DNA from: Verrucomicrobiaceae bacterium
GTDB taxonomy: Bacteria; Verrucomicrobiota; Verrucomicrobiia; Verrucomicrobiales; Verrucomicrobiaceae
Length of the DNA: 64,000 bases
NCBI GenBank assembly: GCA_015075365.1
Contig: JABTUN010000001.1
Span: forward strand, 2,232,001-2,296,000
Direction of reading: 5' to 3'
Numbering within the stretch: position 1 is the first letter of the stretch; every line of letters starts with the position of its first letter. Below the pieces are notes generated by a model. The model saw only the letters and a program-made list of their open reading frames with translations. It was not told where the DNA came from and did no database searches. Below, piece after piece: positions 50,075-62,544 of the stretch. The position numbers were made by a program, and so were the translations under genes.

Positions 50075-50686
50075 TTAGTGTTGTCGCAGCGCCAGCACCG
50101 ACTCGCGCGCGCGTGTGAGGAAGTCCGGCTTCGCCTCGCCTTCTTCGAGCCGCAACGGCGTGCCAAAGGTCACGCTGCCCAGCACGGGCACGGGCAGGAT
50201 CTCCCCCTTCGGCAGGATGCGGTTCAGATTCTCCATCCACACCGGCACCAGCTCCACATCCGGCCGCCGCCTGGCGAGGTGGAAGAGCCCCGGCTTGAAG
50301 GGCTGCGGCTCCGGCGAGGTCTGGCGGCCGCCCTCGGGGAAGATAATGAGCGAATGCCGCGTGCCGAGCGCGTTCACCATGTCATCGAGCGGATTGCATT
50401 CCGGCGTGGGCTTTTTGCGCTCGATGAGCAGCGCGTTGAAGACATCGCAGGCCAGTTTCATGCGCAGGCGGCTGGCGCTCCAGTAGTCCTTCGCCGCGAC
50501 CATGCGGGTCAGCGCCCGCACCGGCGGCGGCAGCAGGGCCCAGAGCACCGGGCCGTCGAGATTGCTGGTGTGATTGGCAAAATAGACGCGCTGCCGCAAA
50601 TCAGGCCCGCAGCCCTGCCAGCGCGCCACCGAGCCTGAAAACAGGCGCAATGCTCCGGCGACGAGGTGGGTAATCATGCGGCACAT
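50075..50686 (-). CDS. plsC: 1-acyl-sn-glycerol-3-phosphate acyltransferase
   Basis: 203 residues from MCRMITHLVAGALRLF (or from the ATG at 50677). The HX4D acyltransferase motif is NHTSNLD (38-44), and the second conserved block is FPEGGRQ (about 116-122). It acylates lysophosphatidic acid to phosphatidic acid at the cytoplasmic membrane face. The reading frame continues upstream to 50848, overlapping the esterase-propeller gene end, but without similarity. It is followed by cdsA. Confidence 0.9.
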   Translation of the reverse strand: MCRMITHLVAGALRLFSGSVARWQGCGPDLRQRVYFANHTSNLDGPVLWALLPPPVRALTRMVAAKDYWSASRLRMKLACDVFNALLIERKKPTPECNPLDDMVNALGTRHSLIIFPEGGRQTSPEPQPFKPGLFHLARRRPDVELVPVWMENLNRILPKGEILPVPVLGSVTFGTPLRLEEGEAKPDFLTRARESVLALRQH

Positions 50687-50756
50687 ACTGCGCGGTCCGC
50701 CCGCGTTTGTCACGCGTCTTGCAGCCGTGTCGCCGGGCCGGATGGACGCGCGCGAC

Positions 50757-52217
50757 TCACAATTTGGGTGCCGGAGGCTTGATCGGTGCCATCTGCCCGC
50801 TGACGACGCCTTTGGCCTTGGTCGGGCGTTTGTAGATGGTGTCACCACAAGCGATGAACAGCTCGCTGAGGTCTTTGCCGCCGAAACAAACGTCGTAGGG
50901 CTGCTTGGGCGTCGGAATGATGAAGTTCACGCGTCCAGCTTGGTCACAGACTTGGATGCCAAGTGATGTAGCGACGTAAAGCCAGCCGTTGGTGTCCACG
51001 CACATCCCTCCTGCCGCACAAGTGGCGTCATAGCGAGTGTCGAGCACGACAAAAGCCTGAGCATGCCGCAGCGCGCCATCAGGTCCGATTTGGGCAGACT
51101 CGATGAAATTGGATTGGGGATTCGAGCAGTATAGCAAAGTCTGGTCTGGAGACAGGGCGCAGCTTCCACCGGACGTGGAGTATTCGCGGCCTTTTATATC
51201 CACCGCTCGTGGATTCTTCCCTTTCGTGCCTACGATGCGGCCGTCAGTTTGGACTTGAAGCCGGTGCGCAGCAGCGCCTGCAACACTTTCCCAGGTCGTC
51301 CTTGGCTCGAAAACTTCATACCCCTTCCACTTAGACTCACCCTTCGGATTCGCTTTCACCTCAATGTCCGTCTGCCAGTCGCGCCAGAGCCAGCGCATTA
51401 CCTCAGGGAAGATTTGGGATGCGTGCTTCTGGTTGTGGCCGCCTTCGCCCCAGGCGTGGTTCACGTCATAGCCAGCCCAGGTGAGGCTGCGTTCCATCAT
51501 CTGGTTCGCCATCCACCAGTCGCCACAGTAGAGGTTGTTGTCGCCCGTGCCGCTTTGGAGGAAGACGCGCAGCGGCTTCGGCTCGAATTTGCGGACGAGG
51601 ACGGGCAGTTGATCGGCACCGTGAATGCCGACGTAGGTGCCGACACCGGTAAAAACGCGACGGAAGCGATCCGGGCGATGCCAGGCGACCATGAAGGCGC
51701 AGATGCCGCCGCTGCTGTTGCCGGAGATCGCGGCCTGATTCGGATCGGTGCTCAATTTGAGGCCGTGCTTCGCTTCAATGGCGGGGAGGAACTCGTCGAT
51801 CAAGAACTGCGAGTAGGTGGGCGTGATGCTGTCGTATTCGTAGCTGCGGTTGAAGCGCGGCAACGCGTTGTCATTCGCTGCCGGAATGACTCCCGGCTTC
51901 ACAAAGATGCCCACCAGCGGCGGGATGTCCTTTTTCGCGATCAGATTGTCGAACACGACCGGTGCCTGATAGATGACACCATCCTGAAACACCATGAACG
52001 CGGCCGGCTTCGTCTTGTCGTGGCCTGCGGGCAGGTAGATCTGGTAATCGCGTTGCGTGCCAGGAAAGACGCTGCCCTCCTTTGCGGTGTAAGCATCCTT
52101 GATGATCGTGCCCTTTGGCACGTCCGCCCGCGGCTTCGAGTCCTCCGTAAGCGGGAACTCAGGCTCGGCGGCAAGCACGACGCGAACAAGAAGCAGGAGG
52201 GCAAGGGTCAAACGCAT
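50757..52217 (-). CDS. Secreted esterase fused to an SMP-30/gluconolactonase-like propeller
   Basis: 486 residues with signal peptide MRLTLALLLLVRVVLAAEPE. The N-terminal about 300 residues resemble enterochelin esterase/esterase D: nucleophile AISGNSSGGICAF, Asp in SGTGDNNLYCGDW and His in GEGGHNQKHAS. From about 315 the sequence is propeller-like, as in SMP-30 (GGSCALSPDQTLLYCSNPQS, GGMCVDTNGWLYVATSLG). The propeller is short for a complete SMP-30. It is the last gene of cluster 2, read 38 bases after the PPC gene. The substrate is unknown; an ester of a sugar acid is plausible from the two parts. Confidence 0.83.
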   Translation of the reverse strand: MRLTLALLLLVRVVLAAEPEFPLTEDSKPRADVPKGTIIKDAYTAKEGSVFPGTQRDYQIYLPAGHDKTKPAAFMVFQDGVIYQAPVVFDNLIAKKDIPPLVGIFVKPGVIPAANDNALPRFNRSYEYDSITPTYSQFLIDEFLPAIEAKHGLKLSTDPNQAAISGNSSGGICAFMVAWHRPDRFRRVFTGVGTYVGIHGADQLPVLVRKFEPKPLRVFLQSGTGDNNLYCGDWWMANQMMERSLTWAGYDVNHAWGEGGHNQKHASQIFPEVMRWLWRDWQTDIEVKANPKGESKWKGYEVFEPRTTWESVAGAAAHRLQVQTDGRIVGTKGKNPRAVDIKGREYSTSGGSCALSPDQTLLYCSNPQSNFIESAQIGPDGALRHAQAFVVLDTRYDATCAAGGMCVDTNGWLYVATSLGIQVCDQAGRVNFIIPTPKQPYDVCFGGKDLSELFIACGDTIYKRPTKAKGVVSGQMAPIKPPAPKL

Positions 52218-52255
52218 GCACGGATGCTGGCAGAAACGAATTCACCCGGCCACCA

Positions 52256-53677
52256 TCATTTCGCGGCAGCCTTCTTTTCCACCGGCTTCGCGGCCACCGT
52301 CAGCCATGGCTGCGTGTCGGTGGTGATGAGCAGGTCGCCGCGCGGCTCGGTGAAGGGGATCGCATACGTCGCGATGAAAGTCTGCGTGCCATCGCTGATC
52401 TCGACGCGAAAGGAAGACTGGCTGGCGGCGGCCTCCGGGGCCGATTTCAACGTCAGCTTCACCTCTCCGTCCTTCGCGGGAACCTCCACGGCATCCGCAG
52501 TGACACCGGCGGGCAGTCCGGCGGCTTTTGCCTGGAGCTTGGCGGTGAAGCTGCCGCTCATCTTGACCGTGAGCTTCACCTCCGCCGTCTTTCCGGCCTC
52601 CACGCGATACGCGTGCGTGTCGAGCGTGGCGGTGAGCGAGGGGGCGAAAGGCTTCACGTCCAGGTCATAGGCATGTCCCTGACTGCCGCCGTGGAAGCGG
52701 TCGGCGACGACGATTTTGAACTCGCCGTCCTTGGCTGCCTTCCAGCGCAGCACAGGATCGGAGGTGTCGCCATCATCAGCGGTGGCGAGGGTTTTGCCCT
52801 CCCCGTCTTCCACCCGCAAAACGGCGTCGAACTGCCTGGAATGCACCACGAGGGCAAATTCCTCCCCCTTTTTCGCGGCGAGGGTGAAAACATCCTCTTC
52901 ACGGGGTTTGGACAGAGTGCCTTGGATGCCCGTCGGGGCAGTGATCGTTTTGGGCTCGTCTGCGGCGGGCCTGGTGGCCTCGTCCGTGACGACGAGCCGG
53001 TAAACATGGCTTGAGCTGCCTTTCAGCGCCACATCCGCCGCCGGCGGGTGCGCAAAGGCGAACACCTGCACGTAGAGCGTGCTGTCCACCGCAGGCGTGT
53101 GCTCAATGCGCGGGTCCAGGTTATGCGTGTCGTGCCCGCCAGCGATTTCCACGCCACGCGCGTCCAGCAGGCGCAGCGCCGGGTCCATCGGCGATCCCAG
53201 GGCATACCCCTGCAGCTCCAGCGTGATCATTTTGCCCTTCTGCACGCGGATGGCGTGCGTATCGACATCGCCAGACTTTTCGAGCACGCCATTGATGACC
53301 ACGTTCATCCGCGGCTCGGCGTCCTTCGCGGTCTTGAAGGCGTCATTTGGCTCCTGTTCGAGATGTTCGGGATGCCTGCCGACCACGAAGATGCGCGGCG
53401 GCGTGCTGCCCTCGTCCGTGTAAAGGCGCACGAGATACGGCCCCGGAGGCACTTCCTTGGCGATGGTGGCGATGAACTTCTTGGGCTTTTCGCCCGCCAG
53501 CAGCACGAGGCCCGGATGACTCGACCACGCGATGGGTGCTCCGGATTCCAGGCCCTTGCCCGCCACGGAAGTTTCCACCCGCGTGCCGGCCTGCGCGCCC
53601 GCGGGGAACAGGCTCTCAAACCCGGGCGGTGCCGCGGCGGTTGTCGCAGCAAGGCCCAGCCACAGAAGCGCCCTCAT
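52256..53677 (-). CDS. Secreted PPC-domain protein (heme/PPC cluster 2)
   Basis: 473 residues from the ATG at 53677; a GTG immediately upstream at 53680 is possible. Signal peptide MRALLWLGLAATTAAAPPGF. Two pre-peptidase C-terminal-like regions show the pattern: VDTHAIRVQKGKMITLELQ with DPALRLLDARG, and EDVFTLAAKKGEEFALVV with DAVLRVEDGEG. A terminal Ig-like beta domain follows (PSLTATLDTHAYRVEAGKTA). No catalytic motif is seen; binding is likely. Start and the DUF1501 stop share one base (TGATG), so they are coupled. Confidence 0.85.
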   Translation of the reverse strand: MRALLWLGLAATTAAAPPGFESLFPAGAQAGTRVETSVAGKGLESGAPIAWSSHPGLVLLAGEKPKKFIATIAKEVPPGPYLVRLYTDEGSTPPRIFVVGRHPEHLEQEPNDAFKTAKDAEPRMNVVINGVLEKSGDVDTHAIRVQKGKMITLELQGYALGSPMDPALRLLDARGVEIAGGHDTHNLDPRIEHTPAVDSTLYVQVFAFAHPPAADVALKGSSSHVYRLVVTDEATRPAADEPKTITAPTGIQGTLSKPREEDVFTLAAKKGEEFALVVHSRQFDAVLRVEDGEGKTLATADDGDTSDPVLRWKAAKDGEFKIVVADRFHGGSQGHAYDLDVKPFAPSLTATLDTHAYRVEAGKTAEVKLTVKMSGSFTAKLQAKAAGLPAGVTADAVEVPAKDGEVKLTLKSAPEAAASQSSFRVEISDGTQTFIATYAIPFTEPRGDLLITTDTQPWLTVAAKPVEKKAAAK

Positions 53678-55008
53678 CACGCAAACAGCTCCCGGATCGG
53701 CCGCCCGCCGTTGATGAGCTGCACGGGCCGTCCGCTGTTCGTGTGAAGGATTTGATGCGGGTCGATGCCCAGCTTCGAGTAAAGCGTGACGGCAAAGTCC
53801 TCCGGCGAGTAGATGTTTTCGCTGGCGTAGTAGCCCTTCGGATCGGTGGCGCCGATGACGCCGCCACGGGGGACTCCCGCGCCTGCGAAAAGGATGTTCA
53901 TCGCGCCCGGCCAGTGATCGCGGCCGTTGTCCTTGTTGATCTTCGGTGTGCGGCCAAATTCACCCAGCGCGATCACCAGCGTGCTCTCCAGCAGGCCGCG
54001 GCGGTCCAAGTCCGTGATGAGCGCTGCCATGCCTTGGTCGAACTTGCCCATGAACTCGCTCTTGCAGGTCTTGAACAGGTCACGGTGATGGTCCCAGCCG
54101 CCGTAGTTCACTGTCACAAAGGGCACGCCCACCTCCACCATGCGGCGCGCCAGCAGCAGCCGTTGGCCGAAGTCCGTGCGCCCGTACAGATCACGCGTCT
54201 TGTCGTCCTCGCGGCTGATGTCGAAGGCCTCCTGCGCCGGTTTCGATGCGATCAGATCGACCGCCTTGCCGTAGAACGTGTCAAAACTCACCGCCGGGTC
54301 CTCCGCCAGCGCGTCATTCAGCCGCTTCATGCGGTCCAAAGACATGCGCAGCTCCCGCCGCGAAAGACCGCGCGCGTCGCTGATGTCGGAAGGCAGCACG
54401 ACATCACGCACCTTGAAGCCCTTCGAGTTGGGATCGCCACCCGCCACAAAGGGCGCGTGCTCCGCGCCGAGGAAGTTCGGGCCGCCGCTGCGGGTGATGC
54501 TGGGCAGCGTCATGTAGCCCGGCAGGCCGTTCTGCACGCCGCGTTTGTAGCTCACCACGCTGCCAAACGACGGATGGAAGGTCACGAACGCCCCGCAGCC
54601 CACCGGCACCGGCGTCGGCGCGCCGGTCATCATGTAGTGGTTTCCGCCGCCGTGGTTCGGGTCCTTGTGCGTCACGCTGCGCAGCACGGTGAACTTGTCC
54701 GCCGCCTTCGCCAGATGCGGCACGCATTCGCTGAAATGCACGCCCGGCACGCTGGTCTTGATCGGCTTGAACTGCCCCCGGATGTCCTCCGGCGCGTCCG
54801 GCTTCGGGTCAAACATCTCGTAGTGCGACGGACCGCCGTCGAGCCATACGAGAATGCAGTTCACCGGACGTCCGATCGAGGGCTGAGGAGCCGCCTCGCG
54901 GGCACGCAGCAGGCTGGTGAAGCCCATGCCGCCGCCAGCGGCGGTCAGACCAAGCTTCAGGAAGTCACGCCGCAGATGGCCGGCGCAGTTTTGGGTGATT
55001 CGGGACAT
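53677..55008 (-). CDS. DUF1501 protein with Tat-like signal (heme/PPC cluster 2)
   Basis: 443 residues. The leader HLRRDFLKLGLTAAGGGMG is a twin-arginine signal. DUF1501 core: CILVWLDGGPSHYEMFDPKP, RSVTHKDPNHGGGNHYMMTG, FVTVNYGGWDHHRDLFKTC and LVIALGEFGRTPKINKDNGR, then GRDHWPGAMNILFAGAG. A phosphatase/sulfatase-like fold with bound metals is the family expectation; activity is not shown. It is read 60 bases after the PSD1 gene and is joined to the PPC gene, the same order as cluster 1 with the cytochrome-WD40 gene left out. Confidence 0.92.
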   Translation of the reverse strand: MSRITQNCAGHLRRDFLKLGLTAAGGGMGFTSLLRAREAAPQPSIGRPVNCILVWLDGGPSHYEMFDPKPDAPEDIRGQFKPIKTSVPGVHFSECVPHLAKAADKFTVLRSVTHKDPNHGGGNHYMMTGAPTPVPVGCGAFVTFHPSFGSVVSYKRGVQNGLPGYMTLPSITRSGGPNFLGAEHAPFVAGGDPNSKGFKVRDVVLPSDISDARGLSRRELRMSLDRMKRLNDALAEDPAVSFDTFYGKAVDLIASKPAQEAFDISREDDKTRDLYGRTDFGQRLLLARRMVEVGVPFVTVNYGGWDHHRDLFKTCKSEFMGKFDQGMAALITDLDRRGLLESTLVIALGEFGRTPKINKDNGRDHWPGAMNILFAGAGVPRGGVIGATDPKGYYASENIYSPEDFAVTLYSKLGIDPHQILHTNSGRPVQLINGGRPIRELFA

Positions 55009-55068
55009 TTTTTGGAGGCGAAATAACCGCCAAATTACGCCCCGAGTCCCGCCTTCTTGCAGGGCGCA

Positions 55069-57930
<2,862 letters not shown>

Positions 57931-58018
57931 GAGGGGACAACGTTGGAAACACGCTGGCATTTCCTTTCCCCGCCATCCGTCCGGCAGTGCCACAATAAAA
58001 GGCTGCTGGTCGTCCAGG

Positions 58019-60772
58019 CTATTTTGGCAGCGGCACCTGAACCGGATGCATCAGGTAGGCGATCAAATCACGCACTTGATCGGGCTGGAAGGCGAGGAGG
58101 AGGCCCTCGGGCATCATCGACATCGGCGAGGTTTCCGTTTTGGTAATGTCAGACCGGTCCAGCGTCACAGATTCCGTCAAGGTGCGCAGGGTGAGGGTGA
58201 GATCGTTCTTCTCCGCGATCACACCGCTGAGGATGCGGCCGTCTTTGTGCGTGAGCACGCTCATGCGGTAGTCCGCGCTGACCACGCCGCTCGGGTCGGC
58301 GATGTTTTCGAGCAGGTAGTCGAGGCTCGCACGACCGCTGCCGGTCAAATCGGGCCCGATCTTGCCGCCCTGGCCGTACATCATGTGGCAGGCGCCGCAG
58401 ACGGCGGTGTAAAGCATGCGCCCGTTGCTCAGATTCGCCTTGGCGAGCACCTCGGGCTTCAAATCGCCCTTCAGCTTCTCGATTAGCTGTTTTTTGTCCG
58501 CGGCGGATTCACGCAGCTCGCCCCAAGCTTCGACGAGCAGCTTTGAAAGCGCCTCGTCATTGAACGCGCGGATCTGGCGTGCGTGGAAGGCGCTCAATTC
58601 CGTGCGCGGAATGCGTCCAGCGGCCATTTCAGCCAGCATGGCCTTCGCGAAGGCTGGACGCGCCACCAGCGTGTCCATGATGCCCGCGGCGAACTTGCGG
58701 TAGTTCTTCGCGAGCTGCTTGCCGATCTCGGGATCATCAAAGAGCGCGAGTCCGCGTGCAGCGGTGGTGTTGAGGCCACGAACATCGAGGAGCTTCGCGC
58801 AAAGCTCCCGAAGATCATCGGGGCGGGCTTCGATGAGTGTTTTGAGCGCGGACTCTCGAGCGGTGATGTCTGCTCCATCGTCGAGCGCGATCTTCTTCAC
58901 GTCATCGAGCGCACGACCGTCGCCGAAGAGGATGCTCAGATCGCGAAGATACGGTGATTTCGAATTCGCGGTGACTTTGTCCCAGTTCGCGGGCTTCGGA
59001 GCCTTGCGGATGCCTTTGAAGGCCTCCGCCATGCCTTCGAGCACGTCGTCGGAGCTGTTGATGGCGAGAAGTGAATTCAGCGCCTCCGGCTCCGTCGCGA
59101 GCTTGCGGGCGATCCAACGCGTCACTTTGGGCCAGGAGCATGTTTTGGCGATTTCGAGCAGCAAATCGGCCTTCAGCGGCGAAATGCCAAACCAGACCAT
59201 GTGCGACAAAAATGGGTCGTTGACGAGTTCCGGCTGCGAGACGAGCACGACAGCTAGTTCGGCACGCTTGGAAAGTGGCAGTCTCTGAAGCATGGAAGCG
59301 AGATTGAGCTTCACGAGCTTCGAGGAATCATCGCGCGCCATCATGGTCAATGGCTTCAAGACTTCAGGGGATTCCGTTTCCGCCGGATACTCAAAATGTG
59401 GCTGAGGCCCGGTGATCCTATCCAAAGGCCAGAACTGGCTCATCTCACGCAACGCAAGCACGCGAGCATGTTCGTTCTTGGAATGGAAATCCGCCTTCGG
59501 CCACGGCTTCCGCCACGCAAAGGGCCTCTCCGGCTTCTTCGGCTCGCCGTAGCTGATGCGGTAGATGCGGCCGGAAGTGCGGTGGACGCCTGTGGATTCG
59601 TGGCACTCGCCGGTGTCGCTCCAGTCGAGGATGAAGCCGCTGCCGTCGGGGCCGGTGCTGATCTCGATGCCGCGGAACCATGGATCATCGCTGAGGAAGA
59701 CATCAGGCTCGTGTTTGCCGACGTAGCCGCTGCCGTGACGTTCGAGGCGCTCCACGTTGGCGCGACGGCCGTGCATGTTGAGCGTGAAGAGCTTGTTGCG
59801 ATACTTCTCAGGCCATTGATCGGCCTGGTAAATCATCATGCCGATGTGGGCGTGACCTCCGCCGAAGGAGTTCGCTTTGCCATCGCGTGAGTCGCTCCAT
59901 TTGCCGCTGCGGTCGTAGTGATAGTGGTCGGCGATGGTGTCGAGCTTTTCATAGATGAGCGGATTCATCGTGTTCGAGTCCACGAGGTGCGCGCCGTGAA
60001 TGAGGTGCCAGAGATGGCCGGTGACGGTGTTGATGAAGAACATCTCGCCATTCTCATCCCAATCGTGGCCCCACGGATTCGTGGTGCCGTGCGTGAGCAC
60101 TTCGACGATCTTCTTTTCGGGATGGTAGCGCCAGATGCCGCCTTTCATCGGCACGCGTTGCTCCTCGGGCGTACCAGGAATGCCGAGTTTGCCGGGGCAG
60201 GAGTGACCGCAGCGGCCGTAGAGCCAGCCATCGGGGCCAAAGCGCAGGCCGTTGGCGAAGTTGTGGTAGTTGTCCTTCGCCACGGTGAAGCCGTCGATCA
60301 CGACCTGCGGCTCGCCATCGGGAATGTCGTCGCCATTCGCATCGGGAATGAAAAGCACCTGCGGCGGGCACATGAGCCACACGCCGCCACGGCCGACTTC
60401 GACGCTGGTGAGCATCTGCACGTCTTGCGTGAACACTTTGCGCGTCTCGGCGACGCCATCCCAGTCCTTGTCCTCCAAAATGATGACACGATCCTTCAAG
60501 CCGAGGTCGAAGCGCTTTGTGCGCTCGGCGTAGGTGTAGTTTTCCGCCACCCACATGCGGCCCTTCGCATCCCAAGCCATCGCGATCGGATTCTGCACGT
60601 CCGGCTCCGCGGCAAAAAGCGTTGCCTTGAAGCCTTCGGGTAGTTTCAGCGCCTCCAACGCCTCCTGCGGCGACATCGGCGAGGGATTGCCGGGCTCGCT
60701 GTTGTAGAGCGCGGGGAAGTCGGCGCTGTGGGCCAGATGAGAGAGAAAAAGAAGCGAAAGGAGCAGGCGCAT
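58019..60772 (-). CDS. Exported dehydrogenase-propeller/cytochrome c protein (cluster 2)
   Basis: 917 residues with signal peptide MRLLLSLLFLSHLAHSADFP. The N-terminal part is the membrane-bound dehydrogenase propeller (PIAMAWDAKGRMWVAENYTY, GGVWLMCPPQVLFIPDANGD, GPDGSGFILDWSDTGECHES). A HEAT-like middle follows, then a C-terminal heme domain with YTAVCGACHMMYGQGGKIGP (CxxCH) and a Met-rich SPMSMMPEGLLLAF. Same architecture as the 35217 gene but free of palindromic insertions. It is read 248 bases after the FecR-LamG gene; that gap holds no gene I can support. The ATG at 60772 starts the leader. Confidence 0.9.
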   Translation of the reverse strand: MRLLLSLLFLSHLAHSADFPALYNSEPGNPSPMSPQEALEALKLPEGFKATLFAAEPDVQNPIAMAWDAKGRMWVAENYTYAERTKRFDLGLKDRVIILEDKDWDGVAETRKVFTQDVQMLTSVEVGRGGVWLMCPPQVLFIPDANGDDIPDGEPQVVIDGFTVAKDNYHNFANGLRFGPDGWLYGRCGHSCPGKLGIPGTPEEQRVPMKGGIWRYHPEKKIVEVLTHGTTNPWGHDWDENGEMFFINTVTGHLWHLIHGAHLVDSNTMNPLIYEKLDTIADHYHYDRSGKWSDSRDGKANSFGGGHAHIGMMIYQADQWPEKYRNKLFTLNMHGRRANVERLERHGSGYVGKHEPDVFLSDDPWFRGIEISTGPDGSGFILDWSDTGECHESTGVHRTSGRIYRISYGEPKKPERPFAWRKPWPKADFHSKNEHARVLALREMSQFWPLDRITGPQPHFEYPAETESPEVLKPLTMMARDDSSKLVKLNLASMLQRLPLSKRAELAVVLVSQPELVNDPFLSHMVWFGISPLKADLLLEIAKTCSWPKVTRWIARKLATEPEALNSLLAINSSDDVLEGMAEAFKGIRKAPKPANWDKVTANSKSPYLRDLSILFGDGRALDDVKKIALDDGADITARESALKTLIEARPDDLRELCAKLLDVRGLNTTAARGLALFDDPEIGKQLAKNYRKFAAGIMDTLVARPAFAKAMLAEMAAGRIPRTELSAFHARQIRAFNDEALSKLLVEAWGELRESAADKKQLIEKLKGDLKPEVLAKANLSNGRMLYTAVCGACHMMYGQGGKIGPDLTGSGRASLDYLLENIADPSGVVSADYRMSVLTHKDGRILSGVIAEKNDLTLTLRTLTESVTLDRSDITKTETSPMSMMPEGLLLAFQPDQVRDLIAYLMHPVQVPLPK

Positions 60773-61020
60773 GCGAGGCGGATCAATAGCCACCGCTGCC
60801 GATCTTGCCACCAGAGCCTTCGAGCGGCCCCGCTGCTTCGCGGCGGCAGAATCCTGCACTTTGGAGACCATCCGCCACCCAGATGGCGGCCGGTGATCGC
60901 TGAACGCCATCACGTTATCGCGAAGTGGTGCTCCAAGGTGCCTCCGAAAGATGCCGCAGGCCCGTTGTATGTCTTGCTGGAACTGGAGATGCGGCCCGTC
61001 ATCAGCAGCCTGCCAAGGAG

Positions 61021-62544
61021 CTACTCCGGCCTCCCATTTTTATACAAGGTTCTCACCTCATCCGCGCCCAGCACCGCGCCATAGATGGCGAACTCGTCAA
61101 TCGCGCCGTTCAGGTTGCGGATGGGGAAGGGGTGGCCGTCTGTGGGCAGACCCCAGTTGCCGATCTCGCAGGGGCCGAAGGTGATGGGACGACCGGGTTG
61201 ATGCAGCGAGGAGATTTCACGACTGACTTCCTCGCCGTCGAAGTATTGGATCACGCTGCCGCTTTGATTGTCATAGGCCACGGCGAGGTGATGCCAGCGG
61301 CCGAGACTGTCTGCGGTGAAGACAGGCTTGCTGAAACACATCTGGTTGTGCTTTGCGCTCTTCGACGCATCGGGGGGGCGATACATGATCGAGAACATCA
61401 GGCTGCCGTCCTCGTAGATCTGCCAGTGCGGCTCGCCGTTGTCATAGCCGTCGGTAAGCAGCAGGGAGTTGTACTTCTTGTCCACGCTGTCCACCTTCAC
61501 CCAGCAGGCGAGCGTGAGCGCATCGTAGGTGCCGTCGAGATTCAAACGCACACGGTCGCCCGGGCGTTTGAACTCCAGCGCCTCCTTCCCCGGCCAGCGG
61601 CCCTGCGTCCAGCGCGCGCCGACGGCACCGCCCGCGCGATTTGGGCGGCGCGGCTCGGTGAAATTGTTCACGAGGCGGTCCCAGCGGTCGTCGGGCCAGT
61701 GTTTGAAGGTGTAGTAGGCGATCAGGCGCGGGTCTTTGCGCGCTTCGAGCGACCACTGCTGCCATTCAGCGTGGCGGCGCTCCTGGCGCTGCCGCACGAG
61801 ATCGTGAACATCGCCGATGGGGAGAAAACCGGCATCCGTCTGACCGAGTGTCATGCCTTCCTTGAGGCTTGCGGGCGGCTGGGCCGTGTGCGCGATGACC
61901 TCGCCCTCGAAGACATGCACCGCGCTGGCGCCGCCCCTCACATTCAGCGCGAACTCGGTGCCCAGGTCCTCCAGCTTCATGCCCGGCGCATGCATCAGGA
62001 ATCCCTTCGCCGCCGGCGGTACATGCACGCGCACACGACCGCTCACGCATCGCGCCTCCCATGCGGAGATGACCTCGATTTCCGCGCCGCCCTCGATCAA
62101 AGCCGTCGCACCGCTGAAAAACTCGATCTGCGCGAGACCTTTCATCAGTTTGATCGTGCCCGGAGCGAGCGTGTCGCCACTGCGCAGCGTGGTTTGCGCG
62201 AACTCGGCGTCCAGCATCTGGCTGAGCATGGCGACACCGCTGGAGGTGGCCTCGGCATGGGTGGATTCACGAGGCCACATAATGAACGCCACCGTGATGA
62301 CAGCGGCAGCAGCGAGCGCTGGGAGGAATTTCTTCCAGCGCGGCGGGCCCGGCGGCTTTTCATCCTGCGGGAGCCGCCCCGTGCCGATCTGTGGCTGCTG
62401 GAGCAGGCGCGCCTGCAGATCGGCGAGTTCCAGATAGAGACGGCGTGCCTGCCAGTCCTCCCTTAGCAGCGCATCGAGCCGCGCATGCTGCTCGCGCGTG
62501 ATCTCACCGTCGAGTTGGGCGTGGATGAGGGATTCGAGATTCAT
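61021..62544 (-). CDS. FecR-like transmembrane regulator with LamG domain
   Basis: 507 residues. The first about 65 form a short cytoplasmic anti-sigma-like region (MNLESLIHAQLDGEITREQH). A single membrane segment lies near 70-92 (KKFLPALAAAAVITVAFIMW), then a periplasmic FecR domain (about 100-230: EFFSGATALIEGGAEIEVIS; LEDLGTEFALNVRGGASAVH) and a C-terminal LamG/concanavalin-like domain (about 290-500: NLDGTYDALTLACWVKVDS; LNGAIDEFAIYGAVL). It likely senses a carbohydrate or polymer outside and controls the sigma factor it overlaps by ATGA. The frame extends to 62886 upstream, antisense to the sigma gene. Confidence 0.88.
   Translation of the reverse strand: MNLESLIHAQLDGEITREQHARLDALLREDWQARRLYLELADLQARLLQQPQIGTGRLPQDEKPPGPPRWKKFLPALAAAAVITVAFIMWPRESTHAEATSSGVAMLSQMLDAEFAQTTLRSGDTLAPGTIKLMKGLAQIEFFSGATALIEGGAEIEVISAWEARCVSGRVRVHVPPAAKGFLMHAPGMKLEDLGTEFALNVRGGASAVHVFEGEVIAHTAQPPASLKEGMTLGQTDAGFLPIGDVHDLVRQRQERRHAEWQQWSLEARKDPRLIAYYTFKHWPDDRWDRLVNNFTEPRRPNRAGGAVGARWTQGRWPGKEALEFKRPGDRVRLNLDGTYDALTLACWVKVDSVDKKYNSLLLTDGYDNGEPHWQIYEDGSLMFSIMYRPPDASKSAKHNQMCFSKPVFTADSLGRWHHLAVAYDNQSGSVIQYFDGEEVSREISSLHQPGRPITFGPCEIGNWGLPTDGHPFPIRNLNGAIDEFAIYGAVLGADEVRTLYKNGRPE

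Noticed and set aside
60773..61020. Small gene in the gap between FecR-LamG and dehydrogenase-cytochrome genes
   Set aside because: Short frames exist on both strands, but none has a start signal, length or similarity worth annotating.
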